From: Candidatus Kapaibacterium sp.
GTDB taxonomy: Bacteria; Bacteroidota; Ignavibacteria; Kapaibacteriales; UBA2268
Direction of reading: 5' to 3'
DNA length: 64,000 bases
Assembly: GCA_938031175.1 (NCBI GenBank)
Contig: CALHGZ010000004.1
Coordinates: 131,635-195,634, forward strand
Part shown: piece by piece, positions 45,618 through 54,528 of the stretch
Layout: each line of letters opens with the position of its first letter
Numbering within the stretch: position 1 is the first letter of the stretch
Translations under genes and position numbers: made by a program
Notes under the pieces: generated by a model
Told to the model about the DNA's origin: nothing
Database searches by the model: none
The model's input: the letters and a program-made list of their open reading frames with translations, nothing else

Positions 45618-45662
45618 ATCAGGGCTTTTAATTTATTTAACTACATATTAAAATTATCAAAT

Positions 45663-47411
45663 TTAAAAATTAACAATAGCACGAACCATTGGTATAAATA
45701 CATTTGATTTTTCCCAAGGATGTAATTTATCTCTGAAAGCAGTCCAGTAAGTTTTGACATCAATTTTTAATGCAAATGTATTTTGGACAACGGGTATTTG
45801 TAACCAAACATTAGCCATAATTGCTTCGTCAAAATATTGAATGCTACCGCCGTAAGGAGTAACAGTGTTTTTTGACATGAATTCTACTTTACCGGATATA
45901 CCTCCTACTGTTTCGTCGTCAACTTTTTTCATTATGATTTTGTCTCTATCTTCATTAGGCTCTAAAGTCCATTTTTCAGCGTTGTAGACAGTTCCACCGA
46001 GACCAAATCTGAGCAGATAGTCTTCATCAATTGCAACACCAAATGTATAATGCAACTGGCCATTTGCTCTTATTAAATAATCATATTTATTGTATTCATC
46101 AAATGTTGGATAGATAGTTTGGTAATTGTCAATGTTTAATCCGCGATTTTTATAATCTGCTTCTTTTGCATCTCCGAAAATATATGCCCCAGAAATTTTG
46201 AATATACCGCTATTGCGTATTACTTTAAATGGGAAATCTGCTTCACCGGAAACGCCCCAACCACCAAAAGTAAGATGTCGATCTATGTTGAAAGCGTCTT
46301 TGCTTAGAGATGCCCAACCATTAGTTGGTAAAACAAGTCCCAATTTTATGTTTTCCCAAAGGGCTCGCACTGTCATTCTTTCACTCCATAGAGATGGATA
46401 GTTTATATCTTCAATCCCATAGCGTAATTCTATTCCGTATTTTGGAAGTCCTTGATTTGTAATAATGCTAATTGTATCAAATTCACCGGGACTGTATTCA
46501 ATTACAAATAATTCGTAACGGCGCCAGCTTATATAATCAGGGCTTACGATAACTTCATTTTCTTTTAATTGAATGTCATTTGGTTGACCCTCTGAGATTC
46601 GCATAAATGTTTGTACATCTTCTGATAAAGCATTAGCTTCTTCTCTTATTAGGGATTTTGTAACACCAAATGTTTTAGGTGCAAATGTCAATAAAGTGCC
46701 AATTCCTTGAGCTTCGAGTGTTCTGTTTATGACATTATTTTGCATAAATGCATTCATAAGTAAATCGTAAAGTGTTGCAGCTCCAAATTGTTTTTGATCT
46801 AAATCGAATTGTCGTAGTTCGTCATAAGTATATATATCGGTAGGACTTGCACGGTCTATATTTCGCTCAATTTGTTCTTCATCTTCATATGATACTATCA
46901 TACCAATTATTACATTTGGTAAATATTCACCTTTGGGTACTCGTGTTGTTACAAGATAACAGTTGCGAATGCGCTTTATACCGACAGCTTTTATTGATTG
47001 ATAATAATTAAATAGGCAATCTCTCAATGATTTATCAGGCAAAGGTATATTGCGGGCAACAAGTTCACGTTCAATTCTACTTTGAGACCAGTTACTTTGT
47101 ACGCCTCTTTGATACGAATTTCTTATAAGTTCATCAGCTGTTTTAACACATTCCGGTACACCTTCAGAAGTGGTTTCAATTTCGGCTCCGGGCGCTCGTG
47201 TATCTTTAGTTTGTATTGCTTTTGTTACATCACTTATGCTTTTCAATTGATATAAGGATATATTTGAAAAACGCCAATTTTTAAATCGAAATAGAGTACT
47301 TTCGAGTTTTATTCTAAATGACTCATCTGGTAAGGTTTGTGCAAATATAGGATAACTTAGAACCAATACCAAAATCAGTGCTGTTATACTTTTTAATTTT
47401 GATTTATACAT
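45663..47411 (-). CDS. Predicted outer membrane barrel protein with periplasmic N-terminal domain
   Basis: A signal peptide (about 1-25, ending FAQ) leads to a helical periplasmic domain of about 270 residues: NSYQRGVQSNWSQSRIERELVA, IGMIVSYEDEEQIERNID. A beta-rich C-terminal half follows: YGIEDINYPSLWSERMTVRALW, LGLVLPTNGW, ending FIPMVRAIVNF. The design suggests a barrel with a soluble periplasmic arm. It is the second gene of the cluster, 50 bases after the GldM-like gene. I do not recognise a family beyond its paralogue. Confidence 0.6.
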   Translation of the reverse strand: MYKSKLKSITALILVLVLSYPIFAQTLPDESFRIKLESTLFRFKNWRFSNISLYQLKSISDVTKAIQTKDTRAPGAEIETTSEGVPECVKTADELIRNSYQRGVQSNWSQSRIERELVARNIPLPDKSLRDCLFNYYQSIKAVGIKRIRNCYLVTTRVPKGEYLPNVIIGMIVSYEDEEQIERNIDRASPTDIYTYDELRQFDLDQKQFGAATLYDLLMNAFMQNNVINRTLEAQGIGTLLTFAPKTFGVTKSLIREEANALSEDVQTFMRISEGQPNDIQLKENEVIVSPDYISWRRYELFVIEYSPGEFDTISIITNQGLPKYGIELRYGIEDINYPSLWSERMTVRALWENIKLGLVLPTNGWASLSKDAFNIDRHLTFGGWGVSGEADFPFKVIRNSGIFKISGAYIFGDAKEADYKNRGLNIDNYQTIYPTFDEYNKYDYLIRANGQLHYTFGVAIDEDYLLRFGLGGTVYNAEKWTLEPNEDRDKIIMKKVDDETVGGISGKVEFMSKNTVTPYGGSIQYFDEAIMANVWLQIPVVQNTFALKIDVKTYWTAFRDKLHPWEKSNVFIPMVRAIVNF

Positions 47412-47461
47412 TTTTTACCCTCAATAAATTTTATACTTTCGTTATCAATAATTATTCCAGA

Positions 47462-49744
47462 TTATCTGGTCCTTTGTCGTGGTCTATCACCTTGACCGGG
47501 TTCCCAGTTAATTTTTATAGGTAGATCGTATGTTGATTCTTCTGAAACTTTGCCATTCGGATTAATTGCCCAAGCTATTATTGGTAGTTGAAGTGTACCT
47601 GATATTTTTCTTTCGCCGCGTTCTAATCTACCTGATAATTCGAGCAGAATAGAGTATCCATCGCCTTCTTCTTCGATTGTAGGTTCAATAGATGGGTCAT
47701 AAGTTTTTAAGCCATCGATCTTTTCAAGTTTACCTAATTTATATTTAATGGTTGGTTGTCTATCTTGGCATCCTGCTGTTGGTGGTGAAATAGTAATGCC
47801 AGTAATTCTTACCCTGAATTTATTAGAACTACCGGAATAATCTATTTGTGGCTGAGCTATAATTTCTGGTGCTTCTTGTTGTATTTCGTAGCTTTTTAGT
47901 GGAAATATATCAACTTCGGTATTTGTATATGGCTGCACCCAAGTTATTCTTAAGTTGATTTTTTTAGCATCACAGTATAAGGTCAATGGCTTGTCTGTGT
48001 TAGTTAATCCTTCAATTGGAGCAACCTGTGTATTGTTGTCAGTGAATATATATAATCGAAATTGATTTGAACGTATCTTGCCACCTGAAGTTGGAATAGC
48101 TTCTATAGAAACGGGATAACCATAGAAAGATAGAACATTCATACGGGATTCGATTGCTTTTCTACTTTCTTCGGTCAAGCCTGTTTTAAATATTTCCAAT
48201 TCAGCACTTTCGGTTTTACTCTTTCCGCCGAGGCGGTGTGTAACTTCAATTTTGTATTTGCCCGGTGGTAAAGTTTGATCAACGATACCTCGATATTCAC
48301 GTCTTCCTCCCGGATCCGGGGGTTTGATATCGAGTCCAGCGATTTTATCAAGTGGTCTCATTTCGATTCTTGCGACTGTAGCACCAGTGAAATCAATGAC
48401 ACGGCCTTCAATAATGTTTGTAGTTTCGCCTTGATATGGACTGATCGTGAATTCGAATACAGGTTGTACTTTATCAAAACTAGGTGTATAATTTGGTAGT
48501 GTGATGGTTGGTTCAGCAATTGGTGGTTTTGGTGTTATAACACGCACATTAAATTCTATTGCTCCTCTATTTTGAGCAAAGTTGATTGACATTCCTGGAG
48601 CTAAGAGTTTAGAAATATAACCGTATAATCTAATTTTACTTATTATATCAGCGGCGTCTTCTTCAACTGATGCTTGAGATACTGCAAGCCTTAACCCCTC
48701 GTCAAATTTTTCAATATCACCAGTGTTTATTAGGTCTTCGTAACTTGGTAATGAATATTTTTCAAGTTTTGATTGTAACTCTTTCCGAACTTTTCTTAAA
48801 TCCTTGACGGTCAATTGAACAGTGCCGATATTGACAGTAGTTTCATCATCAAGTTCTTCAACTTTTTGGTCAGCTCTGACACCAAGGATCCTATTTGTAC
48901 GAGAGCTAAATCTTAGTTTATACCAGCCCGCTCTATCAGGAGGTTGAAAATTTACGACAAAAGCTCTCTTTTGAAGTTCTTGACCACCAACGAATGTTGC
49001 AGGTTGTAAGCTAGCAAAAGCCGAATAATAGAAAGCGCTATCTTCGGGTATATCCCTTGGCGAAAAAGAAGGACCAATATTAATTTGTAATTCTTTGGGA
49101 TAGACTGGTTGTATATCCTCGATTTTAATATTATCAAGATTGATATTATTAAAAGTTGCTTCTTTATCGAGCTTTAATTGTCTTAAGCTGAGAAATTCCC
49201 ATTCCACACCTTCGGTCGTAGTAATTTTTTGTCCGGGGAGCCAATTTGTAAAAGCTATTTTACCTTTTAAAATTTCTTCATCATTTGGGAAGGGTGGTGG
49301 ATTTGTTGGATCATCGCTTGGGTTATAAAATATCTGATATTCTATTTCTTCAACATTCCCTAATTCGACTAATTTTTTTAGTCTTTGTATGTAATCTTTT
49401 TCGGTTTCGCCTTCTAAACGTTTTAGCGCAGTAGATATATCGGTAACACCGACTTCGACGATGTATCTACGATAAGTTTTTATATCAGCACCCATCACTT
49501 GTTTTATATCAATTCCTGGGGGTGGTAGTGTAATTTCGTCTTGAGGTCTTGTATTAATACCTTCGGTACCTGCACCGGATTGTAGTTGAGAAAGTATACT
49601 TTCAACTATTTTCATTGTTTCTTTTTGTTTTTTCATTAAGCTTTCTTCGGCTTCGTCGCGTTCGACGATAATGATTAGCAGTTCGAGTACGACTGCAAGG
49701 TAAAGTATAAAATATACTTTCGCTGTTCCGCCGCCCTTACTCAT
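47462..49744 (-). CDS. GldM/PorM-like anchored periplasmic protein (candidate)
   Basis: The 760-residue protein has a short GGG-containing cytosolic tip, one membrane span (about residues 10-27, VYFILYLAVVLELLIIIV), a coiled-coil neck (ERDEAEESLMKKQKETMKIVESIL) and a long periplasmic part with several Ig-like beta modules (about 230-290, 430-535, 540-745). GldM/PorM of type IX secretion has this layout: a single N-terminal span and stacked periplasmic domains joining the motor to the outer membrane. Sequence similarity is weak, and the usual gldL, gldN, porK and porP neighbours are absent. It heads a three-gene operon. AAAGGAG precedes the ATG. Confidence 0.5.
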   Translation of the reverse strand: MSKGGGTAKVYFILYLAVVLELLIIIVERDEAEESLMKKQKETMKIVESILSQLQSGAGTEGINTRPQDEITLPPPGIDIKQVMGADIKTYRRYIVEVGVTDISTALKRLEGETEKDYIQRLKKLVELGNVEEIEYQIFYNPSDDPTNPPPFPNDEEILKGKIAFTNWLPGQKITTTEGVEWEFLSLRQLKLDKEATFNNINLDNIKIEDIQPVYPKELQINIGPSFSPRDIPEDSAFYYSAFASLQPATFVGGQELQKRAFVVNFQPPDRAGWYKLRFSSRTNRILGVRADQKVEELDDETTVNIGTVQLTVKDLRKVRKELQSKLEKYSLPSYEDLINTGDIEKFDEGLRLAVSQASVEEDAADIISKIRLYGYISKLLAPGMSINFAQNRGAIEFNVRVITPKPPIAEPTITLPNYTPSFDKVQPVFEFTISPYQGETTNIIEGRVIDFTGATVARIEMRPLDKIAGLDIKPPDPGGRREYRGIVDQTLPPGKYKIEVTHRLGGKSKTESAELEIFKTGLTEESRKAIESRMNVLSFYGYPVSIEAIPTSGGKIRSNQFRLYIFTDNNTQVAPIEGLTNTDKPLTLYCDAKKINLRITWVQPYTNTEVDIFPLKSYEIQQEAPEIIAQPQIDYSGSSNKFRVRITGITISPPTAGCQDRQPTIKYKLGKLEKIDGLKTYDPSIEPTIEEEGDGYSILLELSGRLERGERKISGTLQLPIIAWAINPNGKVSEESTYDLPIKINWEPGQGDRPRQRTR

Positions 49745-50096
49745 TAGAGTACTCCTTTGATGAATTTATGGAATTATTGTTTGATTTCATTTATATACAT
49801 AAAAGATTTACAGTGTTTTAAAATTAACTAAATATACAATTTATTGTAATTCGATTATAAATGCAAGTATTTTTTGTACACTTATATCAAAATTTTTAAA
49901 ATTGAGAGAAAGGGTATAAATTGTTGGATTTCTTATAATCAGTTGGGACTTTGTTTTGTTAATGCAAATTAGTAAAATTTATCATTATTTCAAAGGATTA
50001 GTAAAGCTTGATAGAACTTATTTTAATTTTATAAACGTTTGTGTTTTTGATTTTATTTTATTTTTGCAGATAAATTGAATTTAAAAAGATAATTAA
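49745..50096. other. Divergent intergenic region with promoter for trkA
   Basis: A 350-base AT-rich spacer between the GldM-like operon and trkA. TTTG at 50038-50041 and TATTTTTG at 50059-50066 are 17 bases apart, matching the Bacteroidota promoter form TTG-N(17-23)-TAnnTTTG, about 30 bases before the trkA start. Such elements occur by chance in AT-rich DNA. I see no gene, riboswitch or terminator here. Confidence 0.4.
50038..50066 (+). promoter_or_regulatory. Bacteroidota-type promoter upstream of trkA
   Basis: The -33 element TTTG (50038-50041) and -7 element TATTTTTG (50059-50066) are separated by 17 bases. The start site would fall within about 20 bases of the trkA ATG, giving a short leader. 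Confidence 0.4.
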
Positions 50097-51437
50097 ATGA
50101 ATATAGTAATAATTGGTGCTGGGGACATTGGTTATAACCTCGCTAAAAAGCTTATACCCGAAAAGCATAATATCTCAATTATTGAAATAGACCATTCTCA
50201 TTATAAGCGTGCAAATGATAATCTTGATGCATTGGTTATTGAAGGGAGTGGTTCAAGCTTGAAATCGCTTTACGAGGCAAATATTAAAGATGCTCATATT
50301 CTTGTAGCTATTTCGAATTCTGATGAAACTAATCTAATAGCCTGTCAAATAGCCAAAAAAATTGGTGTGCCATTAACTTTAGCAAGAGTAAAGAATTCGG
50401 AATTTATTTCCAACGAATTTGTCCTTTCTCAAGCAGAGCTTGGAGTTGATTATTTAATTCAACCAGAGTTAGTAACAACAAAGGCAATAGTGCGATTAAT
50501 TAAACAGGCTAATGCTACTGATATATTGGAACTTGAAAATGGGAATTTGCTGATTATTGGGTTGAGATTAGATAAAAAAGCTGAAATCTTGGATACTAAT
50601 CTATCGGAACTTGGTAAGAAATTCGGCAATCCACCTGTCAATATCGTAGCTATAAAAAGGCGTTTATTTACAATCATACCTCGAGGAAATGATAGGTTGT
50701 TAAATACAGACCAGATTTTTGTGATGCTACATCGTGAATATCTACCCGAAGCTCTGAAATTACTTGGTAAATCTGAAAAAAATTTAACTAACATAATGAT
50801 TATTGGTGGGGGAACTATTGGTAAATTAATTGCTAAAGAATTAGAGGATTCAATAAATATTAAAATTATTGAAAAAGACGAACGCAAAGCTGAACAACTT
50901 GCAGCGGAATTAAGGCGTTCACTTGTTATTAATGGTGATGGGAGCGATTTGGATTTGCTTGCATACGAAGGAATAACTGATATGGATGAATTCATAGCAG
51001 TTACTGGCGATGATGAAATAAACATTATTACTTGTCTGGTGGCAAATCATTTGAAAGTGCAAAGAACTATTGCTCTTATAAAAAAGTCCGAATATACTTC
51101 ATTGATGCCTGCAATTGGAATACATTCGGTGGTTAGTAAACAGCTAATAACTGTTAATACCATACAGAAATTTATTCGTAGTAGTCAGTTGTCCTTTTAT
51201 GCAGAAATTCCTGGTATTGATGCTGAAATATTAGAATTAAATGCTAATGCAAAATCCAAAATTATTAACAAGCAAATTAAAGATTTGAATTTTCCAAAAA
51301 ATGCAATCATTGGAGCTATTGTAAAAAAGAGTAATGAGATTGTGATTCCAAAGGGGAATTCAATTATCGAAGATGGTGATAAAGTTGTGGTTCTGGCAAT
51401 GCCTTCGGCGATTAAGGATATTGAAAAATACTTTTAA
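50097..51437 (+). CDS. trkA: Trk system potassium transporter subunit TrkA
   Basis: Cytosolic regulator of the TrkH potassium channel. It has two RCK modules, each with a Rossmann nucleotide-binding site: IVIIGAGDIGYNLAKKL at residues 3-19 and IMIIGGGTIGKLIAKEL near 230. Each is followed by a TrkA_C domain (near 140-225 and 365-446, with IKDLNFPKNAIIGAIVKKSNEIVIPKGNS in the second). At 446 residues the double-module architecture is complete. trkH starts five bases after its stop, so the pair forms one operon. Confidence 0.95.
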   Translation: MNIVIIGAGDIGYNLAKKLIPEKHNISIIEIDHSHYKRANDNLDALVIEGSGSSLKSLYEANIKDAHILVAISNSDETNLIACQIAKKIGVPLTLARVKNSEFISNEFVLSQAELGVDYLIQPELVTTKAIVRLIKQANATDILELENGNLLIIGLRLDKKAEILDTNLSELGKKFGNPPVNIVAIKRRLFTIIPRGNDRLLNTDQIFVMLHREYLPEALKLLGKSEKNLTNIMIIGGGTIGKLIAKELEDSINIKIIEKDERKAEQLAAELRRSLVINGDGSDLDLLAYEGITDMDEFIAVTGDDEINIITCLVANHLKVQRTIALIKKSEYTSLMPAIGIHSVVSKQLITVNTIQKFIRSSQLSFYAEIPGIDAEILELNANAKSKIINKQIKDLNFPKNAIIGAIVKKSNEIVIPKGNSIIEDGDKVVVLAMPSAIKDIEKYF

Positions 51438-51442
51438 TTATA

Positions 51443-52888
51443 ATGCTTAACATTAAGTCTATATTAAGGATTTCAGGCTTTTTACTCATATTTTTGGCGG
51501 TTGTTTTATTATTTCCGCTTATATTTTCATTATATTACCAGGATGGAGTTTATTTTAGCTTCATCATAGCAATTTTGTTGAGCTTACTTTTAGGTTTGGG
51601 GCTTATATTGTTGATTAAAAAAGATGAGGAAATTAAGCATAAAGAAGGCTTAGCAATTGTTACTTTCGGATGGTTATTGCTAACTGCATTTGGCTGTATT
51701 CCCTACATTTATTCCGGTATAGTACAAACATTTACAGATGCTTTTTTCGAAACCATGTCTGGTTTTACAACTACTGGAGCTTCGATATTTAGTGATGTTG
51801 AAACTTTGCCAAAAAGTATTTTGTTGTGGCGTGCTATGACAAATTGGCTTGGTGGAATGGGTATCATTGTACTTTCTCTTGCTATATTACCTTTTTTAGG
51901 GATTGGTGGTATGCAATTATTTAAAGCGGAAGTGCCTGGACCATTTGCTGATAAATTGAAACCAAGAATAAAAGAAACTGCGAAAATTTTATGGTCTGTT
52001 TATATTTCTATTACTGCACTCGAAGTGATTATTTTAAGTTTGGCTGGCATGGATTTTTTTGATTCACTCTGTCATTCATTGGCAACAATGGCTACTGGTG
52101 GATTTTCTCCAAAAAATAACAGTATTGCTTTTTATAATAATTCTATAATTGAATTTATTATAATGATATTTATGATTATTGCTGGTACAAATTTTTCATT
52201 ACATTATAAATTTATTAAAGGCAATTTAGGTATTTACCAAAAAAATGGAGAATTTAGAATATATATTTTTACCTTATTATTGGCAATTGTATTAATTTTT
52301 CTAATCAATTATAAAGTACAAGATTTTAGTTTATTCGATAATTTAAGATACAGTGCATTTCAGGTAGTGTCATTAATGACTACAACAGGTTTTGTTACTT
52401 TTGATTATGAAAATTGGCATTTAGGCACAAACTTTATTCTTTTAATACTGATGTTTATTGGTGGTTCTGCTGGCTCTACTGCGGGCGGTCTAAAGGTTTT
52501 AAGAATAATGATAATTGTACAGATAATATTTAAAGAATTAACTAAACTATTACATCCCAATGCTATTGTTAGCATAAAAATTGGGAATATGGCTATTGAT
52601 AAAGCTGTTGTATTTAATATTTTAGCCTTTTTTATTGCCTATATTTTTATTGCTTTGCTATCAATATTAGTTATGCTCTTGCTCGGTTTGGATTTTTGGT
52701 CATCCATAGGGAGCGTTGCTGCGACTATAAATAACATAGGACCAGGATTTGGAATTGTTGGTCCTGTCAAAAATTATGCTTCTGTTCCTGAGATTGGCAA
52801 ATGGATTTTGTCTTTTCTAATGCTGATTGGAAGGCTTGAAGTTTTTACTGTTATTGTTATCATTATGCCATCTTTTTGGAAGAAGTAG
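51443..52888 (+). CDS. trkH: Trk potassium channel subunit TrkH
   Basis: A polytopic potassium channel with four pore loops. Seen are SGFTTTGASIFSDVE (first selectivity loop, near 111), SLATMATGGFSPKNNS (second), VSLMTTTGFVTFDYENW (third) and the last-loop segment NNIGPGFGIVGPV. A helix rich in Gly (GGSAGSTAGGLKVLR) sits where the gating-loop region lies. At 481 residues it is full length. The stop codon is adjacent to the convergent lipoprotein gene. Confidence 0.95.
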   Translation: MLNIKSILRISGFLLIFLAVVLLFPLIFSLYYQDGVYFSFIIAILLSLLLGLGLILLIKKDEEIKHKEGLAIVTFGWLLLTAFGCIPYIYSGIVQTFTDAFFETMSGFTTTGASIFSDVETLPKSILLWRAMTNWLGGMGIIVLSLAILPFLGIGGMQLFKAEVPGPFADKLKPRIKETAKILWSVYISITALEVIILSLAGMDFFDSLCHSLATMATGGFSPKNNSIAFYNNSIIEFIIMIFMIIAGTNFSLHYKFIKGNLGIYQKNGEFRIYIFTLLLAIVLIFLINYKVQDFSLFDNLRYSAFQVVSLMTTTGFVTFDYENWHLGTNFILLILMFIGGSAGSTAGGLKVLRIMIIVQIIFKELTKLLHPNAIVSIKIGNMAIDKAVVFNILAFFIAYIFIALLSILVMLLLGLDFWSSIGSVAATINNIGPGFGIVGPVKNYASVPEIGKWILSFLMLIGRLEVFTVIVIIMPSFWKK

Positions 52889-53716
52889 TCATTTCTTCTT
52901 TAAATTTATATCAACTCTATATTCAAGTTTATTGCCAAATGAAGATAATTTGGCATTGTGGAGAATAAGATTGTATTTTTCAGGGAGTCCATTTTTTGTA
53001 TTTGTTATAGGTGGAAGCTCGATATTTGTATCAAATATTAATGGTATTGCTATTGGTTTTATTATTTCGGAAGTTTTGAATTGAAAATTATGAGAATATG
53101 GTATTTTCCAGGTTAGGAGATTTATGGTGAATTTTGCTTTCAAAATTATATTTTGGGGTTTAGGTTTAATAATGAGTTGATTTTTTAAGTCTGTTAAAAT
53201 TTGGAAGACAATATTTTCATCGATCATAATTTCAACATCAGGAGTAGCTCGTGCTTTTAAACCAGTATGTGTTCCTGAAATGGAGATATTTCCTTTGCCA
53301 TAAATTGAAATATCGCTTTCAATTGAATTATCTTTTAAAGCTGTAAAATTGAACTTTTTTAAGTCCAAAATAACATTTCCAGTGTCAATGCTTATGGAAT
53401 TTTTATAATTAATACCGACTACATTTTTATTTTCGGATATGAAATCAGGGGAATTTTCGAAATAAATATAAATATCATCTTTTTTTTCACTGCTTAATTT
53501 GCTGAAAATTTTATTGAATATACTTTGGTGCATTTGGATTATGAGATCATTTCCCTTTGGAATAGTATATTCTTGTGAAATTATAGCTTTTTCAGCTCTT
53601 TCTATACTTGTTTTATATTGCTGAATTTGTTTTTCGGATTGTTCAATGGTTGGAATATCCATAGTTTTGCAGCTTATTACAAAGATGACTGACACTATGA
53701 TAAAAATTGCCCTCAT
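52889..53716 (-). CDS. Lipoprotein of unknown function (second of a tandem pair)
   Basis: A lipoprotein signal (IFVISC) leads to a Lys/Glu-rich helical neck (SEKQIQQYKTSIERAEKAI) and then an Ile/Asn-rich beta region with IIQMHQSIFNKIFSKLSSEK near 60-80 and IDENIVFQILTDLKNQL near 180-200. The helix-then-long-strand pattern recalls lipid-binding TULIP/YceB-like (DUF1439) lipoproteins, but this is weak. It starts on the last base of the upstream lipoprotein gene, so the two are translated together. Confidence 0.5.
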   Translation of the reverse strand: MRAIFIIVSVIFVISCKTMDIPTIEQSEKQIQQYKTSIERAEKAIISQEYTIPKGNDLIIQMHQSIFNKIFSKLSSEKKDDIYIYFENSPDFISENKNVVGINYKNSISIDTGNVILDLKKFNFTALKDNSIESDISIYGKGNISISGTHTGLKARATPDVEIMIDENIVFQILTDLKNQLIIKPKPQNIILKAKFTINLLTWKIPYSHNFQFKTSEIIKPIAIPLIFDTNIELPPITNTKNGLPEKYNLILHNAKLSSFGNKLEYRVDINLKKK

Positions 53717-54462
53717 TAATTTATTGATATTTGATTTATGTTCATTAAAATCACTACATTGTCAGGAATGATTAAAACATCTTCTACTGAAATGCTATAA
53801 TTAATTATTCGCTTCGGTAAGTTTAATTTAGCGTTTATTTTATCTTTAAAGACTAACGAAGTTTCTTTTAATTCAAATGTATTATTGAAATTGATCGGTA
53901 ATTTTATTGGTTCGAATTTTTGGCTTAACTCGGCTAAATTTATTTTGATCATATTTTCGATTATTCCACCTGCTGATGCAATTAACCCTTTTGTTAGAGC
54001 CTTAGGTGATATATTGAACGGTTCAAATTTTATCGTAATATGATTTTTTTCAATTGCAAAAGCAAGTATACAATCCATTGATAACAAGACAGTAATGTCA
54101 TATTTTTTATTAAAAGCTTCTAAATCGAGCGAAATTATAGCAGAACCATAATTGAGCTTGCTTGAAATGTTAGTAATTTTATAGATTGTATTTTTATCTA
54201 ATTGACCTGTTGAACCGATGTATTCATTCAATATCTGATTAAGGAATTTATGGCTCAATGTTAGACTAAAATCGGCTTTTTCAATTGCTTTTTCTAATAG
54301 TTTGCCAGCCATTTTACCTACATATTCGCTTCTTATTTCGAGCATTTTGGCTTCGCGGGCTTTTTCGAATTGCAATGGGTCAATATCGACACCCGATACT
54401 TTTTTTATAATTGAGCAGGATGAAATTGATAGGAATAATATTAGTGCAATTATTAATTTCAT
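53716..54462 (-). CDS. Lipoprotein of unknown function (first of a tandem pair)
   Basis: A lipoprotein signal (LSISSC) is followed by a helix and a beta-rich body. The segment SLTLSHKFLNQILNEYIGSTG near 87-107, then strands SSKLNYGSAIISLDLEAFNKKYDITVLLSM, resembles the second lipoprotein's SIFNKIF region. The two may be paralogues of one fold, possibly periplasmic lipid-binding. No family is certain. It overlaps the second gene by one base. Confidence 0.5.
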   Translation of the reverse strand: MKLIIALILFLSISSCSIIKKVSGVDIDPLQFEKAREAKMLEIRSEYVGKMAGKLLEKAIEKADFSLTLSHKFLNQILNEYIGSTGQLDKNTIYKITNISSKLNYGSAIISLDLEAFNKKYDITVLLSMDCILAFAIEKNHITIKFEPFNISPKALTKGLIASAGGIIENMIKINLAELSQKFEPIKLPINFNNTFELKETSLVFKDKINAKLNLPKRIINYSISVEDVLIIPDNVVILMNINQISIN

Positions 54463-54528
54463 ACGAATTGTATTTTAATTCAATTTCAAATATAACTAAT
54501 GTTGGAATAGTTAGCAGATGAAATAGTA

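Noticed and set aside
50459-51025. 188-residue minus-strand ORF opposite trkA
   Set aside because: Shadow of trkA, rich in Ser, Ile and Pro, with no family resemblance.
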